A stretch of DNA of 16,139 bases from Pseudomonadota bacterium. Lineage in GTDB: Bacteria > Desulfobacterota > JADFVX01. Positions 7,535 to 15,641 of this stretch are shown one piece after another. The stretch covers positions 1 to 16,139 of the forward strand of contig JADFVX010000107.1 in the NCBI GenBank assembly GCA_015222755.1, written 5' to 3'. The stretch's first letter is position 1, and each line of letters starts with the position of its first letter. Below the pieces are notes generated by a model. It ran no database searches. It was not told the DNA's origin and worked only from the letters and a program-made list of their open reading frames with translations. A program made the translations under genes and the position numbers.

Positions 7535-8853
7535 GTGTGACTTTGATTATTTATAACAGAGAGAATAGATGGTTTCTGCCGAACCTGGTCAAGCAGGTCG
7601 TTGCCCTTGTAGCCCTTGTCTTATTTGCCGTCATACCAGCCAGGTCTGAGTCCTTTTTCAACCGAAAAGTCAAAGCTATTGATATTACAGGCAACAAAAG
7701 AACCAAAAACAGGGTAATACTTGAAGAGATGACATTTAGGATAGGAGATGTCATCTCCGAGCGTGACCTGGAGCTAAGCAGGCAGAACATTATGAACCTC
7801 GAACTCTTTTCAGATGTAACTTTAAATACTGTCCAGGAAGAAGAGGAAGGAGAGGTCAGAGTGGCTGTACGCCTTAAGGAAAAGTGGGCCATATTGCCTT
7901 TGCCCGTGGTGAGTAGAAACAGTGATGGAGATATTAAGCTTGGCCTGCAGTACGAGGATTTCAACCTTGGCGGTCGCGCCCATTACCTTAAAATAAGGTA
8001 TTATAAAAAATGGGCCAACGATGCCGATGATAAACTTGGTAGCTACTACTCTGCAAGGTGGACGGCAAAAAACTTCTTAAGGCGAGACATCATCTTTGAA
8101 CCTAGGTTCAAAAAGGGCAGCGAACTGTATGAAACATACGAAGACGGCCAGGTGGTCTCAAAATATAAGATAAAGAACAAATACTATTCCCTGAACTTGT
8201 CAAAGGATTATGGAAATCACTCATTTGGGGCGGTCTACAGCTACGGGAATAGCGAATATACCTATCTGGAAGGAATAATAGAAGAGCATGAAAATACCAA
8301 GACCAGGGCCATAAGTCTTTTCGCCGGAGTCGGAAAAGTAAACAACCTGGGACATTACCTTTTTGAGGGCTCCAGGCTTAACCTTTCAGTCGCATACAGT
8401 CATGGAACACTGGGGGCCAGTACAAATTCCGTAACTTATACGGCAGGGATAAGCCATTTTATCCCTATAGACGGGAAAAATGTTGCCTTGCGCCTGCTTG
8501 CGGGCTATGGATCAGGGGGAGGAGAAGAGGGGGTGTTGATAGGAACAGGCGGCTCCACCTCTATCAGGGGATACGAAAGAGGGGAATTTCAAGGAAACAG
8601 GATGATTCAGCTCAATTCTGAGTACCGTTTCCCTATTACTGATAAGTACTGGGGCGGCGTGCTGTTTTTAGATGGCGGCAACGCCTGGAAAAGGGGGGCC
8701 TCAGTCGATGTCGGCGACATAAACTGGAGCGCCGGACTGGGACTGAGGCTTTTTGTGAAAAAACTGGTCAAAGGTGTCGGGCGCGCAGATCTTGCATACA
8801 ATATGGAAAGAGATGAATTTAAGGCCTATCTTGGTGTTCGACACACATTCTAA
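7525..8853 (+). CDS. Omp85-superfamily outer-membrane protein with one POTRA domain
   Basis: The coordinates are the maximal open frame; its true start is uncertain. After a hydrophobic signal-like stretch (VALVALVLFAVIPARSES) comes one POTRA domain at about 46-119 (VKAIDITGNKRTKNRVILEEM, then LELFSDV). It is followed by a beta-barrel rich in alternating strands, with the Omp85 signature SIRGY at 346-350 and a C-terminal aromatic residue (VRHTF), the usual outer-membrane insertion signal. BamA carries five POTRA domains and TamA three, so this is neither in standard form; it resembles small single-POTRA D15-like proteins of unknown substrate. No in-frame ATG precedes the signal peptide. An out-of-frame ATG at 7569 stands exactly where one would be expected. 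The only in-frame alternatives are TTG 7525, GTG 7537 and TTG 7543. It probably heads the plus-strand cluster. Confidence 0.85.
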   Translation: MVECVTLIIYNRENRWFLPNLVKQVVALVALVLFAVIPARSESFFNRKVKAIDITGNKRTKNRVILEEMTFRIGDVISERDLELSRQNIMNLELFSDVTLNTVQEEEEGEVRVAVRLKEKWAILPLPVVSRNSDGDIKLGLQYEDFNLGGRAHYLKIRYYKKWANDADDKLGSYYSARWTAKNFLRRDIIFEPRFKKGSELYETYEDGQVVSKYKIKNKYYSLNLSKDYGNHSFGAVYSYGNSEYTYLEGIIEEHENTKTRAISLFAGVGKVNNLGHYLFEGSRLNLSVAYSHGTLGASTNSVTYTAGISHFIPIDGKNVALRLLAGYGSGGGEEGVLIGTGGSTSIRGYERGEFQGNRMIQLNSEYRFPITDKYWGGVLFLDGGNAWKRGASVDVGDINWSAGLGLRLFVKKLVKGVGRADLAYNMERDEFKAYLGVRHTF

Positions 8854-8885
8854 AGAACTTACAAAAAATAAGGGATACAACAATA

Positions 8886-11432
8886 ATGTCTGAAAATATC
8901 AATGCCCTGCTCCCCTTTGTGGAAAAACCAGGGAGATACATAGGTGGAGAAGTAAACTCTATAATAAAAAACAATGCCGAGGTAGAACTTCGGATAGCCC
9001 TGGCATTCCCCGATCTCTACGAGATAGGCACATCCAACCTGGGGCTCCAGATACTCTACAACATTCTCAATAGTGAAACGAATATTGCTGCAGAACGGAT
9101 ATACGCCCCCTGGACTGACATGGAAGCTCAACTTCGGGAGAACAGCATCCCCTTGACCTCACTTGAAACAGGTACTCCCTTGTCAGAGTTCGATATCATA
9201 GGCTTCACCCTCCAGCATGAACTGAGCTATACGAACCTGTTAAATATGCTTGAACTTGGAGGCATACCGCTTCTTGCCTCGGAAAGAGGCGATAATGATC
9301 CCATAATAATGGCCGGTGGCCCTTCAGCATCAAACCCGGAACCCATGGCGGATTTTATAGACATCTTCTTCATAGGTGACGGAGAGGAAGGCCTTCCCGA
9401 TGTTGCTGAAAAGTATATGCAGTGGAAAAAATCGGGCAAAACGGATAAAAGTAGAAAAGACCTGCTTGAAAGTCTATCTGAAGTGGAAGGCGTATATGTA
9501 CCCTCATTCTTCCGCTTTAATTTCGATGCCAAAGGGAAGATAGAGGCAATAGATCCTCTATACCCTCCTCACAAGGGAGTAAATCGCCGCATACTGACAG
9601 ACCTGGACAATGCGCCCTACCCAACGCACTTTATCGTTCCCAATATCCGGCCTGTCCACGACCGTGCCCCCCTGGAAGTCGCCAGAGGGTGCAGCCGTTT
9701 CTGCCGCTTCTGTCAGGCAGGCTATACCTACCTGCCAGTAAGGGAGCGCTCCGCCGAGAAGGTAAGAGAGATGGGCGACAAGGCGATTGCCGCTACGGGC
9801 TTTGATGAAGTTGCACTGCTGTCCCTCAGTACCGGTGACTACTCCTGCATTGAAACATTACTTCCCGATCTTACAGCTCGCTACAGTAAAAATCATACCA
9901 AGCTCTCCTTCCCCTCCCTGCGTGTAGACACCTTGACCCAGTCCACCCTTTCGGAAATGAAAAAAGGACGCTCCAACAGCTTCACTATTGCGCCCGAGGC
10001 AGGCAGTCAGAGACTGAGAGACCTTATTAACAAAACTTTCACCGAAGAGCAGGTAATTGAAACTGCGGAAGAGATCTCAAGGGCAGGCTGCCAGGCAGTC
10101 AAGCTCTATTTTATGATAGGGCTGCCTACAGAAACGGAGGAAGACCTTGATGAGATACTCCGTCTTGCCGAAGATATTCTGAAAGCCGGACGAAAGACAG
10201 GAAAACTTAGAAAGCTGACTGTGAATATATCTACATTTGTGCCAAAACCACATACTCCATTTCAATGGGAGAGACAGCTAACGCTCGAAGAGACGAGGGG
10301 GAAACTTAAATATCTTAAAAATAATATCAAAAACAGGGCCATATCGCTAAGGTGGCAGGAGCCGGTGATGAGCATTCTTGAAGGGGTGTTTTCAAGGGGA
10401 GACAGGCGGCTTGGAAAGGCAATACTTTGTGCATACAAAAAGGGAGCGCGTTTTGACAGCTGGACCGAGAAGATAAATTTTACACTGTGGCAGGAGGTAT
10501 TTAAGGACGAAGGGATAATAATAGAAGATTACCTGGGAGAAAGATCAAAAGATGCAATCCTGCCCTGGGCAAAAGTGAATATTGGCGTCACAAGGGAGTT
10601 TTTCCTTAAAGAATTGGAAAAGGCCCATGAGGGCGCACTTACAATGGATTGCCGTTACAAGAACTGCTCTGCCTGCGGTGTGTGCGACCACAAAGTTGTC
10701 AAAATCGAGAACTTCATTGGAAGAAGTTTGCCGGAAGCGCCCCATAGAAAGCAGGACATTCCCAAACCTCATTCAAGATTTAGAATAAGATACGGCAAAA
10801 GCGGCAACAAACGTTTCCTCGGGCATATAGACACTATGCATGAGATCACAAGGATGGTCCGACGTGCCAATATCCCCACAGCCTACACCGAGGGATTCAG
10901 GCCATCCCCCAAGATTTCCTTCAGCTCTCCCATCCCCCTTGGAACGGAGAGCCTTTCAGAGTATTTTGACATTGAGATAGAAGAGATTATGCAAGCAGAC
11001 CTACTCATGCCGCAACTCAAAACTGTTGCACCGGCAGGCATTGATATCATGGAAGTGAGCCCGATCATGATTAATGAACCTTCACTGACAAAGGCTGCAA
11101 GAGAAGAGCGTTACAGAGTCAGGGTTCAGGAAGAAGGGATTTCAAAGGAAGACATTGTTTCTTCAATACAGCAGTTTCACTCACAGGAAAAGTGGCCGAT
11201 CTTAAAAAACACAAAGAAAGGGAAAAAAGAGCTGGATCTTAAAAAGGAGATCCTGGCTATAGCTGTCGATAAAATGGGCGAGATATCCCTTTCTATATCT
11301 ACAAAGGAAGCCCGAAGAGTGAGGGCTGAAGACGCCGTTGCAAATATTTTAAAGCTGGATGACAATCAGAAAAAAAGGCTGTCTGTATTGAAAGTAGAGA
11401 CTGTTTTCGATACAATCGGGAAAAACATATAA
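8886..11432 (+). CDS. Radical SAM protein fused to a C-terminal DUF2344 domain
   Basis: This 848-residue protein joins two families that are often separate neighbouring genes: a TIGR03960-like radical SAM protein (about 1-620) and a TIGR03936/DUF2344 radical-SAM-linked domain (about 629-848). The radical SAM cluster motif is C269-x3-C273-x2-C276 in ARGCSRFCRFCQAGY. The N-terminal ~200 residues have a B12-binding-like layout (FPDLYEIGTSNLGLQILYN; IIMAGGPSASNPEP; FIGDGEEGLP). A second cysteine cluster, C589-x4-C594-x2-C597-x2-C600, lies before the DUF2344 part, which begins FRIRYGKSGNKRFLGHIDTM. The substrate is unknown. Its constant company with RNase G suggests a role linked to RNA or the ribosome, but that is inference. 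The start is ATG with AAGGGA about 10 bases upstream. Only 25 bases separate it from rng. Confidence 0.93.
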   Translation: MSENINALLPFVEKPGRYIGGEVNSIIKNNAEVELRIALAFPDLYEIGTSNLGLQILYNILNSETNIAAERIYAPWTDMEAQLRENSIPLTSLETGTPLSEFDIIGFTLQHELSYTNLLNMLELGGIPLLASERGDNDPIIMAGGPSASNPEPMADFIDIFFIGDGEEGLPDVAEKYMQWKKSGKTDKSRKDLLESLSEVEGVYVPSFFRFNFDAKGKIEAIDPLYPPHKGVNRRILTDLDNAPYPTHFIVPNIRPVHDRAPLEVARGCSRFCRFCQAGYTYLPVRERSAEKVREMGDKAIAATGFDEVALLSLSTGDYSCIETLLPDLTARYSKNHTKLSFPSLRVDTLTQSTLSEMKKGRSNSFTIAPEAGSQRLRDLINKTFTEEQVIETAEEISRAGCQAVKLYFMIGLPTETEEDLDEILRLAEDILKAGRKTGKLRKLTVNISTFVPKPHTPFQWERQLTLEETRGKLKYLKNNIKNRAISLRWQEPVMSILEGVFSRGDRRLGKAILCAYKKGARFDSWTEKINFTLWQEVFKDEGIIIEDYLGERSKDAILPWAKVNIGVTREFFLKELEKAHEGALTMDCRYKNCSACGVCDHKVVKIENFIGRSLPEAPHRKQDIPKPHSRFRIRYGKSGNKRFLGHIDTMHEITRMVRRANIPTAYTEGFRPSPKISFSSPIPLGTESLSEYFDIEIEEIMQADLLMPQLKTVAPAGIDIMEVSPIMINEPSLTKAAREERYRVRVQEEGISKEDIVSSIQQFHSQEKWPILKNTKKGKKELDLKKEILAIAVDKMGEISLSISTKEARRVRAEDAVANILKLDDNQKKRLSVLKVETVFDTIGKNI

Positions 11433-11457
11433 GGAATAAGTTTAAAAAAGGTAAAAA

Positions 11458-12954
11458 TTGGGAAAAGAACTGATAATAAACTCTGGCAGATACGAGACCA
11501 GAATAGCCCTGCTTGAAGACGGCAACCTTGTAGAGTTCTATGTCGAACGGGGCAATGATACCTCCCTTATGGGCAACATATACAAGGGGAGGATAAATCG
11601 TGTACTGCCGGGCATGCAGGCCGCCTTTGTTGAGATAGGTCTTGAAAAAGCGGCCTTTCTCTATGTAGCCGATGTCCTTTCCGACACAAAGGTGATTGGG
11701 CAGATGATGGCGAGCAATGAGAATTTGAATGCTGCTGAAGAGTCACAACTTGGTAAATCATCACCTATCGAGGATATGCTCACTGAAGGCCAGGAGATAC
11801 TTGTACAGATAACAAAGGAGCCCATAGGGACGAAGGGTGCCCGCGTCAGTTCACACCTGTCAATACCGGGAAGGCATCTTGTATATATGCCGGACAGTTC
11901 GGAGATAAGGATCTCCCGTAAGATCGAAGACGATGATGAGCGTAAACGGCTGGCGGAGATAGTCTCTTCTGCCATGCCTGATGAAGGCGGCTTTATAATA
12001 AGAACGGCAAGTGCAGGTGCTGAAAAAGAGGAAATAGAAGCCGATATGAGCTTCCTCCTGAAGCAGTGGGAAGAAGTAAAGACCAGGGGAGATAAAATAC
12101 CTCCTACTTCTCTCATCCATCAGGATATTGATATGTCACTGCGCTCTATCAGGGACATCATCACGACAGATGTGGACAAGATTGTGACAGACTCCCCCGA
12201 AAACCATAAAAGCATACTCTCCTTTATAAACAAGGTCATGCCAAAGGTAAAAGACCGTGTCTCCCTCTATGATGAAGATGAACCTATATTTGACCGCTTT
12301 GGCATCGAAATGGAAATAGATGAGATGCTAAGCGAAAAAATATGGCTCAAATCCGGGGGTTATATAATCATCCAGGCGACAGAGGCCCTTACGGCAATTG
12401 ACGTTAACACCGGTCGTTTTACAGGCAAAAAGAACCTGGAGGAAACAATACTCAAGACCAATCTGGAAGCGGCCAAAGAGATAGGATACCAGCTGCGCCT
12501 TAGAAATCTGGGCGGGATTATAATCGTTGACTATATCGATATGGTAAAACAGGAAAGTAAAGACAAGGTCTATGTGGCTATGCAGGAGGCCATGAAAAAA
12601 GACCGCGCGGTTTTCCGCATATCGGAGATATCCGAGCTTGGTCTGTTAGAGATGACACGGAAAAGGATAAGGAACAGTATTGCAAAGGTGATGTGCACCC
12701 CCTGTGAATACTGCGAAGGCAGGGGTTATCTAAAATCCAAAGAAAGTATATCCTACGAGATATTAAGAAATATTAAAAAGGAGGCTTCATCTTTCCAGGG
12801 TGATGACATAAAGGTCCATGTCCATCCCGAGATCTCCGACATACTTCTTCATAGGCTTGCCGACGACATCACCGAGATAGAGAAGGGGAATGATTTGCAA
12901 GTAAGCATCAATACAAACCCCTCGCTGCATCTGGAAGACTACCATATTCACTAA
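11458..12954 (+). CDS. rng: Ribonuclease G/E family endoribonuclease
   Basis: A 498-residue single-strand-specific endoribonuclease that acts in 5' maturation of 16S rRNA and in mRNA decay. An S1-type RNA-binding segment starts around residue 38 (GNIYKGRINRVLPGMQAAF). The catalytic aspartates correspond to D315 in AIDVNTGRFTG and D358 in IIVDYIDM. A cysteine motif, C413-T-P-C416-E-Y-C419-EGRG, corresponds to the zinc-link that holds dimers together in RNase E. The length is that of RNase G, without the long C-terminal degradosome scaffold of RNase E. The start is TTG at 11458, preceded by AAAAAAGGT with good spacing; no alternative fits the conserved N-terminus (KELIINSGRYETRIALLEDG). It lies between the radical SAM gene and alr. 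Confidence 0.95.
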   Translation: MGKELIINSGRYETRIALLEDGNLVEFYVERGNDTSLMGNIYKGRINRVLPGMQAAFVEIGLEKAAFLYVADVLSDTKVIGQMMASNENLNAAEESQLGKSSPIEDMLTEGQEILVQITKEPIGTKGARVSSHLSIPGRHLVYMPDSSEIRISRKIEDDDERKRLAEIVSSAMPDEGGFIIRTASAGAEKEEIEADMSFLLKQWEEVKTRGDKIPPTSLIHQDIDMSLRSIRDIITTDVDKIVTDSPENHKSILSFINKVMPKVKDRVSLYDEDEPIFDRFGIEMEIDEMLSEKIWLKSGGYIIIQATEALTAIDVNTGRFTGKKNLEETILKTNLEAAKEIGYQLRLRNLGGIIIVDYIDMVKQESKDKVYVAMQEAMKKDRAVFRISEISELGLLEMTRKRIRNSIAKVMCTPCEYCEGRGYLKSKESISYEILRNIKKEASSFQGDDIKVHVHPEISDILLHRLADDITEIEKGNDLQVSINTNPSLHLEDYHIH

Positions 12955-12975
12955 AAGACCAGGAATATAAACCCA

Positions 12976-14112
12976 TTGAAACCCTACCCCAAAAGACCCA
13001 CAAGCTGTGAGATAGACCTTAGTGCGCTGCGTAGCAACTACAAGCAGGTAAAGGAGGAGACGGCTAAAGGGTGCCGCATACTAGCCGTTGTCAAGGCAGA
13101 TGCCTATGGACACGGAGCCGTACAGGTATCAAAAGAACTTGAGAGTATGGGAGTCGACTACCTTGGCGTTGCTATACTGGAAGAGGCCCTGGAGCTGCGC
13201 GAGGCCGGTATAAAGTCTCCCATGATGATTTTGTCCGGACTTTTCGAAGGACAGGAAGGGGCCGCATTTGACTATGACCTTACGCCTGTTGTCTATACAC
13301 TGGAATCAGCAGAGCGGTTTAACCTTGAGGCCATTAAACGCAAAAAATGCTGCAGTATTCACATAAAGGTTGATACCGGCATGGGACGTTTAGGAGTCCG
13401 CGCAGACAAAGCTGTTTCCCTGCTTACAAAAGTAGCGAAAATGGAGTGGATAGATATTGAAGGCCTGGCAACTCACTTCTCATCTGCCGATGAGCCTCAA
13501 AAGAATTCTACCATTAAGCAGATAAGGCTGTTCACATCGATTGTGGAAGAGGCTGAAAAACTGGGCCTTGATATACCATTAAAACATGCTGCCAACAGCG
13601 CAGGGACATTTCACTTCCCTCAAGGCCACTTCAATATGGTGCGTCCGGGAATAAGCCTGTATGGCGTGAGTCCATCTTGTTCTATGAAAAACAAGGGCGG
13701 ACTTAAGCCGGTTATGAGCCTGAAGACAAAGGTCATGGAAATCAAGAAACTGGAGAGAGGGGAAACCGTAAGCTACGGTGAAACCTACACGGCAAAACAG
13801 GAGAGTACAATTGCCGTCATCCCTGTAGGATATGCAGATGGATACAGGAGAGAGCTGTCAAATACTGCTGAAGTTGTTATAAGGGGAAAGCGGGCAAAAG
13901 TAGCAGGCAGGATCTGCATGGATATGACAATGATAGACGTTACCGGCATTGATGGAGTAAAAAAAGGGGATGATGTTTATCTTATGGGAGGCAGTTACGA
14001 CAATGCTGTCACCGCCTGTGAAATAGCTGATATTGCAGGGACTATAGCCTACGAGGTCCTATGTGGGGTCAGTCAGCGGGTGCCAAGGTATTATATCAAC
14101 GCTCAAGTTTAG
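12976..14112 (+). CDS. alr: Alanine racemase
   Basis: A PLP-dependent enzyme interconverting L- and D-alanine for peptidoglycan synthesis; cytoplasmic and normally dimeric. K40 in AVVKADAYGHG is the PLP Schiff-base lysine. Y286 in PVGYADGYRRE matches the second catalytic base, the tyrosine contributed by the other subunit. Other family segments are EIDLSALRSNY (12-22), HIKVDTGMGRLGV, HAANSAGTFHFP, MVRPGISLYGV and AGRICMDMTMIDV. The 378-residue length is normal. The start is TTG at 12976 with AGGA upstream; no in-frame ATG exists before the conserved N-terminus. It is the last core gene before the accessory region. I see no clear terminator after it. Confidence 0.97.
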   Translation: MKPYPKRPTSCEIDLSALRSNYKQVKEETAKGCRILAVVKADAYGHGAVQVSKELESMGVDYLGVAILEEALELREAGIKSPMMILSGLFEGQEGAAFDYDLTPVVYTLESAERFNLEAIKRKKCCSIHIKVDTGMGRLGVRADKAVSLLTKVAKMEWIDIEGLATHFSSADEPQKNSTIKQIRLFTSIVEEAEKLGLDIPLKHAANSAGTFHFPQGHFNMVRPGISLYGVSPSCSMKNKGGLKPVMSLKTKVMEIKKLERGETVSYGETYTAKQESTIAVIPVGYADGYRRELSNTAEVVIRGKRAKVAGRICMDMTMIDVTGIDGVKKGDDVYLMGGSYDNAVTACEIADIAGTIAYEVLCGVSQRVPRYYINAQV

Positions 14113-14216
14113 CTATACAGGCAATCACTTCAATTTCCCAAAAGCTTCAAAATCATCTCTATAATTTCTTTCACCTAGAAAGCAAGCGTTCCGAGAGTAG
14201 AGTGATTTGAGGATTA

Positions 14217-14325
14217 CGCTAAGGGGCTGGCTGAGTCGCCCTTAGCTAGGATTAAATGGAACGGGCAAGTCGCACCAAAATTGAAACTGCGTATTTGCCA
14301 GTCCCTCTTCAGTGCCGGGTTAGCA
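14217..14325 (-). repeat. attC-like integron recombination site (VCR-type), possibly degenerate at its distal end
   Basis: Read on the minus strand, this ~109-base element begins 2 bases before the AAC of TGCTAAC, directly after the DUF4826 stop, and ends at a G^T in CGTAAT. Its arms are AAGAGGGACTGGC (14297-14309) and GCCAGCCCCTT (14221-14231). They pair perfectly over 11 bases if two A residues of the first arm bulge out, exactly the extrahelical-base arrangement that marks the bottom strand of folded attC sites. From memory, AAGAGGGACTG and CCAGCCCCTTAG, and the 9-base spacing after TAAC, also occur in Vibrio cholerae repeats. The distal core reads GTAATCC rather than GTTRRRY and appears to lack several bases relative to such repeats. 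It may therefore be the last, decayed site of the array. The pairing is seen directly; the family assignment is inference. Confidence 0.72.
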
Positions 14326-14742
14326 CTAGTCATATTGCCAGTTATTATCATCAGCGACCCACTCAAGGAACATATTTGCTCTGCTTCGCAGCATTTGTAT
14401 TAACTTTTTATTTCCGAGAGTTATCTTCATAGATGGATGCTCTTTGCCCTCATCGGCACACTGACAAATTTCCAACCAATTTTTTGCAATTGCTTCGTAA
14501 GCAGTTCTCGGTTCTTTAAAATTTTTAGACGAAATGTAGTCAGTGGGATGGTCGCCGCAAATTGCCCACCAGCCAACCCAGTCCGGTGATTTTTTACTTT
14601 CAATTGCCCATATGGATGTATAAGGAATTTCATCCCATGCTGGGGACTCAGAAACTTGACCATGTTCAATACCTTGTGATGCAAGATATTTCAATACGTC
14701 TTGTCGTCGTTCTTTACACCATTGATCTTCATTTATTTCCAT
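14326..14742 (-). CDS. DUF4826 family protein, probable integron cassette gene
   Basis: This 138-residue acidic, tryptophan-rich protein has no signal peptide or membrane segment. The conserved core is QWCKERRQDVLKYLASQGIE (7-26), SPAWDEIPYTSIWAIES (33-49) and WVGWWAICGDHPTDYIS (55-71). I recognise this as DUF4826, a family of unknown function that is common in cassette arrays of marine gammaproteobacteria (recalled, not searched). The ATG at 14742 lacks a good ribosome binding site; the IS3 element ends only 13 bases upstream and may have removed it. The stop TAG at 14326-14328 runs straight into the attC-like site, the compact layout of a gene cassette. It points opposite to alr. Confidence 0.8.
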   Translation of the reverse strand: MEINEDQWCKERRQDVLKYLASQGIEHGQVSESPAWDEIPYTSIWAIESKKSPDWVGWWAICGDHPTDYISSKNFKEPRTAYEAIAKNWLEICQCADEGKEHPSMKITLGNKKLIQMLRSRANMFLEWVADDNNWQYD

Positions 14743-14760
14743 AAGTTTTTGAGTGTGATC

Positions 14761-15597
14761 TTACCCACAAAAAGTGGACACGTTTAATTGATTATATTGT
14801 TTTTCATATTCATTAGGACACATATATCCAATTGCAGAATGCCGTCTTTGTTTATTGTAGAATATTTCAATGTACTCAAATATACCGGCATGTATGTCTT
14901 CAACTGTTTTGTAATTCTCGGCGTAAATGAGCTCGACTTTCAATCGGCCAAAGAATGATTCCATTACCGCGTTATCCCAGCAATTTCCTTTCCGGCTCAT
15001 GCTGCACAGTATCCCCTTTTCCTTTAATGCATGCTGATATTCATGCCCACGGTACTGTACTCCACGGTCTGAGTGTAACAAAACACTCTTCTCAATGTCA
15101 CGGCAAGATACAGCCATATTGAAAGCTTCCAGTATTAATCCTTCGCGCATATGATTATCGAGAGACCAACCAATAACTTTACGCGAGAATAAGTCTATCA
15201 CCACCGCCAGATAGAGCCAGCTTCGACCGACCCTGATATAGGTAATGTCAGATACCCACTTGCGGTTCGGTTCATCAACCTCAAATCGTCTTGCTAACAG
15301 GTTATTGCTGACATTTGTTTTCGATTCAATCCGTGCCCGGTATTTAAATCCTTTGCCATTACGTGCTCGAAGGTCTTTTCCCTGTAATATTCTCGCGACA
15401 TGGTTAATGCAACAATCGATGCCCTGAGCATTTAGCTCCATTGTGATCCTGGGCGCGCCATAGCGTTTTTTAAACCCGAAAAAAGTCGCTTCAACGGCAC
15501 TGCTTACCTGTCTGCGTCTCTGTTGTCTATTACTCTCCGGGCGTTTCAGCCATGCATAAAAACCTGAGCGTGATAACTTCAGTAAGCGACACATCAT
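14761..15597 (-). CDS. IS3-family transposase OrfB, DDE integrase-core domain
   Basis: This is the catalytic half of the IS3 transposase, which cuts and joins the element's ends by a DD(35)E mechanism. Visible catalytic residues are D117 (KWVSDITYI), D177 (LHSDRGVQY) and E213 (DNAVMESFFGRLK), with exactly 35 residues between the second Asp and the Glu. An HTH_21-like segment, FGFKKRYGAPRITMELNAQG, precedes the rve domain. The annotated ATG at 15597 is only the first Met. The frame is open further upstream (ending ...KYALIASYRTQFKVT before MMCRLLKLSRSGFYAW), so the natural product is probably the OrfAB fusion made by -1 frameshifting at about 15675. The stop lies in the left inverted repeat. 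No internal stops or frame damage were seen. Confidence 0.95.
   Translation of the reverse strand: MMCRLLKLSRSGFYAWLKRPESNRQQRRRQVSSAVEATFFGFKKRYGAPRITMELNAQGIDCCINHVARILQGKDLRARNGKGFKYRARIESKTNVSNNLLARRFEVDEPNRKWVSDITYIRVGRSWLYLAVVIDLFSRKVIGWSLDNHMREGLILEAFNMAVSCRDIEKSVLLHSDRGVQYRGHEYQHALKEKGILCSMSRKGNCWDNAVMESFFGRLKVELIYAENYKTVEDIHAGIFEYIEIFYNKQRRHSAIGYMCPNEYEKQYNQLNVSTFCG
14762..14781 (+). repeat. IS3-family terminal inverted repeat, left
   Basis: TACCCACAAAAAGTGGACAC matches the right-end repeat at 18 of 20 positions in inverted orientation. The TAA stop of orfB (14761-14763) lies inside this end. Confidence 0.9.
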
Positions 15598-15641
15598 CGT
15601 TACTTTAAATTGAGTTCGATACGATGCAATGAGTGCGTACT

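Noticed and set aside
7551..7964. 137-codon minus-strand frame opposite the Omp85 gene
   Set aside because: It is antisense to the POTRA-encoding region with Ser/Leu-rich filler; a shadow frame.
11661..12116. 151-codon open frame on the minus strand inside rng
   Set aside because: It is antisense to a well-conserved gene and its translation is low-complexity Ser/Ile-rich; a shadow frame.
14113..14216. Intergenic stretch after alr as a small gene or RNA
   Set aside because: No open frame with a ribosome binding site, no convincing hairpin with a T-run and no RNA family pattern were seen; left unannotated.
14311..14327. AGTGC-CGGGTTA-GCACT palindrome as a terminator for alr
   Set aside because: No T-run follows it, it lies about 200 bases from alr, and it is better explained as the outer part of the attC-like site overlapping the DUF4826 stop.
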